Source: Triparma columacea (lineage: Eukaryota; Sar; Bolidophyceae; Parmales; Triparmaceae). From it: a stretch of 56,781 bases of DNA. A program made the position numbers and the translations under genes. The first letter of the stretch is position 1, and each line of letters opens with the position of its first letter. The stretch lies in NCBI GenBank assembly GCA_030267965.1, contig BRYA01000678.1, positions 13,390 through 70,170 of the forward strand. The letters run 5' to 3'. Below the pieces are notes generated by a model, which had not been told where the DNA came from, did no database searches, and saw only the letters and a program-made list of their open reading frames with translations. Positions 53,051 to 56,781 of this stretch are shown here, piece after piece.

Positions 53051-54946
53051 ATGCCTGAGATAAAGAGAGAAACCGCAATTCTGGCATGTGCTGCATCAGC
53101 ACTTATGAGTGCCCTATTAGTATCATATCATCACAAAAGGAAGGCCTCAAATGGTGTTAAAGTCAATTTTGTAAGTTGGTGTGGCGGCAGAAAATCCATA
53201 AGGAAAGAGCTTTAAGCACACTATAGCGTACCACAACCCATACTACTACTACTAACTACATTCATCACATCACAGATAAGCAAGTCTGGTTCACCAACGA
53301 CTATTACGTCAGGATTAGCAAAGGTGAGCCTGCTTCATCCTTACCCGCACTTTCCCCTGCATTCATTCTGCTTTGCTTTCATTCCTCTGCTTTTACCTCT
53401 GCTCTCAGATAGGGTTTGACTTGGCTAATACTCCAAATGACGTTAGTCGACAACCTACTAACATACATCAACCCCATACATCAACCCTACTACTCATACA
53501 ACATCATATACCTTATAGACTTCTAACATACATCCACATACATCTAACATCTCTCGGTCGCAGAGCGTGCGCGAGGAAGACACACATGCGGTATTGAAGC
53601 CCTTCGAGCACGAAGAACGAATGAAGCGCAAGATCGCTCTCAGGGAGAGCGTAATGTCAGAGAACATGAAGCCCAGGGACCTCGTCACCGTGAGGGTCCC
53701 CGCCACGTCCGCCAACATGGGGCCCGGGTTCGACTGCCTGGGCTGCGCGGTGGACAACATGTGGAGCGAGCTCACGGTAGAGAGGTCCTCCAAGTTTGAG
53801 ATCGTCGCTTATGGGGACGGGGCAGACGCCATGCCCAAGGACCAGTCCAATTACGTCTGCGTCGGCCTCAAGGCAGCCTTCGAAATAGCCGGCAAGGAGG
53901 TTCCCCTCCTAAAGTACACCATAAACTCCCAAGTCCCCTTCGCCCGCGGTCTCGGCAGCAGCTCCGCCGCCATCGTTGGCGGGATCATCGCCGGCCTCGT
54001 CCTCGCAGGGCACAAGCTGCCGTGCTGGGGGAGCGAGGCGCTGCTGCAGATCGCGAGCAAGATCGAGGGACACCCGGACAATGTTGCACCGGCCATCTAC
54101 GGGGGGATACAGCTCGGGATCGACAATGGTGAAAGGTAAGGGGAGGGAGGGGTTAGGTTGTGGTGGGCTGTATGCCCCCCCCAGTTGCCACCGTCTTTGA
54201 TCCATCCTCACCTTCCCCCTTTCCCCCCCCCTCTTCCATCTCTCCCTCTCGCTGCCGTCTTCACCTCTAGGTGGCTGAGTGAGAGGATCCCCACCCCCCC
54301 CGGAGTCCAAATGGTCATGTTTATCCCCAACTTTATCGGGAAAACGAGCGACGCGAGGTGAGGAAGGGTGCACCTATATGGGTTGCTGGCATTCTACCGA
54401 GAGGGCGCTGTATAACGTTCTCATTTTGCTTACCAACACCAACTCTCCTCGCCACCCACCAATATAAATGCTTGCAATCACAGGAATGCCCTTGGGCCAA
54501 ACATATCGAGGAAGGAAGCCGCTTTCAACATCGGGAGGGTCGCCTACCTCGTCAACGGGCTCAACCACGGCAACCTCGACTGCCTCAAGCACGGCTGCGA
54601 GGACGCCCTGCACCAGCCTCAGAGGGGCAAGGCAATTTACCACTACCTTTACCCAATGATCGAGGCCGCCGAGGCCGCAGGCGCTAACGCCTGCTACCTC
54701 TCGGGGGCAGGGCCTACCGTCATGGCTTTAACCTCCGGCGCTTCCGGCGATATTTTCACCCAACACGAGAAGGAGCTCAACCACGTGGAGGTTGCAAAGG
54801 CCATGAAGAAATCAGCGAGGGAAAGCGGGATCGATGGGAGGGTCGTCGTCACGAACATCTGCAACGAGGGTGCGAAGGTCATCAGAGTCGAACCACCGTT
54901 CTCGTCAGAGGAGAACGGAGTCATATACAAGGATGGGAAGGTGTGA
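53051..54946 (+). CDS. thrB: Homoserine kinase with N-terminal membrane anchor
   Basis: Six exons (53051-53170, 53276-53323, 53409-53441, 53564-54135, 54271-54357, 54484-54946) join in phase to 440 aa. It phosphorylates homoserine for threonine synthesis. GHMP-kinase motifs: TVRVPATSANMGPGFDCLGC, the phosphate-binding loop PFARGLGSSSAAIVGGI, KIEGHPDNVAPAIYGG, VMFIPNFIGKTSDAR, and the C-terminal YLSGAGPTVMAL. Two of the exons are only 48 and 33 nt. The first exon encodes a hydrophobic helix (ILACAASALMSALLVSYHHK) that may be a signal anchor or part of a plastid presequence; it lacks an obvious ASAFAP Phe. The kinase domain is preceded by ~50 residues with KPFEHEERMKRKI. The donor before exon 4 (GTTAGT) is weak, so the first three exons are less certain. 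Confidence 0.9.
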
Positions 54947-55137
54947 AGAGGAGATATGTGTTAAATTCAATGCGTAGTAGTAGTATTTGAATCGCTAGCA
55001 CATTTGCATCGCTTTTTGAGAAATAAGGGTGGGCGGCATAGATTCATTCAATATTCCAACATTCCTTCCTTGATTCCTCAGAAAAGGGCCCTAATTCGGA
55101 CCTAAACAAAACACTTTTTCTCCGCATACCAGTAATT

Positions 55138-56747
55138 ATGGGCCTCCTTCCCAACACGATCTGCGGCGCGGATATAGACGCCGTATTCGCGTGAGTACCA
55201 GGGACAGCATGGGGGGAAGGGTGGAGGGTTAACCCAAAGAGCTGTCGGCCAGTATGCGGACCCAGCCTTGTTATCCCCCTTGTAACCCTCTCATATACCC
55301 CTCACCCCCCCCACCTCCTCCCATCGGACCTACCTGCAGTTACCCCACCGTCAAGATGGTTAAAATACAAGACGCTAGGCTGGGCATGTTCAAGTTCTTC
55401 ATGATCTTTTGCATCGCCCTCTATGTGGCCATCTTCCAGCTTTGGAGGGACGGAGGATACCTGCAGACCGAGAAGGTGTCTGGCACGGCAAGATTTACCC
55501 TCCAGCAACCAACGAAGAACCTTAGTGGGTATTCAAACGCTTGCTCCCCCACCGACGCTGATTGTATAAATGACTTTACCCCTCTCGACAAGCTCCCGTA
55601 CTGCACTGCAAGCCCCCAAAACGTTTCCTACCCCGATGGAAAAGAAATCTGCCAGTACTACGAGAATGTGGGCCTGCTTACGATGATGGAATCGAGTGTT
55701 ATCATCACCACGAGGGTTACAGAGACGAGGCAAGACCTGGACTGCGACCAAGAGAACTATAACATCACAGGCACGACCTGTCCCAAGGTGAGACGCAGGC
55801 TGTTCTACTTCTTTCCTCGTCCCTCGTCCCTCCTCCATCCTCACAATTTTAATCACCCCCCGCTTCGCCCGTCGCTTCCCTCCCTGCCCGCTCAGGTCTA
55901 CGTCACAGCGCCGAATGCCACAGAGACAACGTATTACGCCGCCGACGTCGAGAGGTTTACCGTGCTCTTTGACACCGCCGTGCTCGCTACGACCCTCGAC
56001 ATCTTCGGAGAGTCCAGTGAAATGTCAGGCTGGCTGTACGTGGCGAGCAACAGCGGGCTCTGCGCCCAATACGCGACGGCAACCAAGAGCCAGGGGGGCA
56101 GCGACTTCACAACAGAGGCCCCTTGTTACATTGAACCCAACAAGACATCAGCGAATCTTGACTACTTCGAGCTGGAGGTGGGTAGTGGCGATGAGAGGAG
56201 GAGTGCCTTACTAGTAGAGTTTCTAACCCCCCCTCTAACCCTCCCCCCCTCTCTCCAGACACTGCTCCAGGCGGCAGGAAGCAGCTTAGACTTGGATGGG
56301 AACCGCAAGGAGGGAGCGACCATGGTAATGCAAGTCGACTACAGCAACACACTGAGCTGGAAGGGACTGAGCAACAAGATCCAGTACACGTACACCCCAA
56401 CCATGCTGAGCGGAAGCAGCTTTAAAGTCTACGAGAGCGTCTACCAGGGGTACCCGAACTACAGGGAGAACAGAACGCTACTGAACAAGCACGGCATCAA
56501 GATCGATCTCGTTCAGGCTGGCGATCTGGGGGCTTTCAGCTTCTCGGAGCTCCTGGTGAGCCTAACGACAAGCCTGACCCTGCTCGCCATGGCCACGGTA
56601 ATCACGGATTACATCGCCCTTTACTTACTCCCTGACAAGGAACTGTACGACGGCGCCAAGTATGGTAAGGGGTGGGGGCTGAAATTGGGGCTGGTTGATG
56701 ACGAAACCAGGGCCAGTTATTCAATGTTTACTTTGCCTTGTTTCTGA
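55138..56747 (+). CDS. P2X-type ATP-gated cation channel
   Basis: Four exons (55138-55190, 55340-55787, 55896-56177, 56259-56747) join in phase to about 423 aa. P2X channels are trimers gated by extracellular or luminal ATP. The N-terminus is MGLLPNTICGADIDAVF, then YPTVKMVKIQDARLG with the conserved Thr-x-Lys. TM1 is MFKFFMIFCIALYVAIFQLW; the Cys-containing ectodomain carries several NxT/NxS sequons; then the ligand-site end YRENRTLLNKHGIKIDL (family: YRTLxKxxGIRxD), and TM2 LTLLAMATVITDYIALYLL with its Asp. Introns 55788-55895 and 56178-56258 are multiples of three and stop-free. After TM2 a GTAAGG in the C-terminal tail might be a further donor, but the window ends 34 nt after the stop in poly-C, so the true C-terminus is uncertain. 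Confidence 0.85.
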
Positions 56748-56759
56748 TAACATGCACTA

Positions 56760-56781
56760 ACCCCCCCCCCCCCCCCCCCCC
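56760..56781. repeat. Poly-C run at the end of the window
   Basis: About 21 consecutive C. Similar long C runs occur at 4631-4650 and near 50512-50540. Its position at the edge suggests the contig stops at a homopolymer. Confidence 0.8.

Overview
The window is eukaryotic nuclear DNA: about 34 protein genes in 56.8 kb, most split by short (about 65-370 nt) GT-AG introns that usually begin GTGAG. Every multi-exon model below was built by joining reading frames at splice sites so that codon phase is kept. No tRNA, rRNA, CRISPR array or bacterial operon structure was seen. Several products carry N-termini typical of secondary plastids (signal peptide followed by a Phe just after the cleavage region: NPFAP on release factor 3, GAFV on a fibrillin-like protein). 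Together with a SHAQKYF-type MYB factor, an ABC1 kinase, a P2X channel and PDZ/villin-headpiece cytoskeletal proteins, this suggests a photosynthetic stramenopile (ochrophyte), perhaps a bolidophyte/Parmales or pelagophyte-like alga. That placement is inference from gene content.

Layout. 0-7.8 kb: a partial secreted protein, an ADF-H-like/villin-headpiece protein, two multi-pass membrane proteins, and a protein of unknown function. 7.8-19.4 kb: a MutY glycosylase fused to a HAD phosphatase, an inositol-monophosphatase-family enzyme, a PH-like small protein, an Alr4036-type FMN protein, a PDZ/A9-like/coiled-coil protein, a small nuclear-type protein and mitochondrial processing peptidase beta. 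19.8-30.8 kb: IFRD homologue, V-ATPase proteolipid lacking the expected glutamate, ABC1 kinase, a secreted unknown, a GET1/WRB-like protein, plastid fibrillin, and a DHH/DHHA1 phosphoesterase containing EF-hands and CBS domains. 30.8-41 kb: two membrane proteins, GH47 mannosidase, SF3B4, a basic unknown protein and an ecdysteroid-kinase-like protein. 41-49.2 kb: a block with almost no introns: SHAQKYF MYB, Vps11-like protein without a RING finger, a membrane protein, mitochondrial bL9 and an RBM39-like splicing factor. 49.4-56.8 kb: CRAL-TRIO protein, plastid RF3, homoserine kinase and a P2X receptor channel.

Organisation. Genes alternate strands almost perfectly, giving about 14 divergent pairs. 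Several share start-to-start gaps of only 55-92 bp, so bidirectional AT-rich promoters are probably the rule. The most intriguing non-genic signal is a short motif, AGCGAAGCGA near donors and its complement TCGCTTCGCT near acceptors, which recurs inside introns of many unrelated genes. At least one intron has near-perfect 12-nt terminal inverted repeats just inside its splice sites. This looks like a family of introner-type mobile introns. Positions of exon ends may be off by a base or two in long homopolymer runs.
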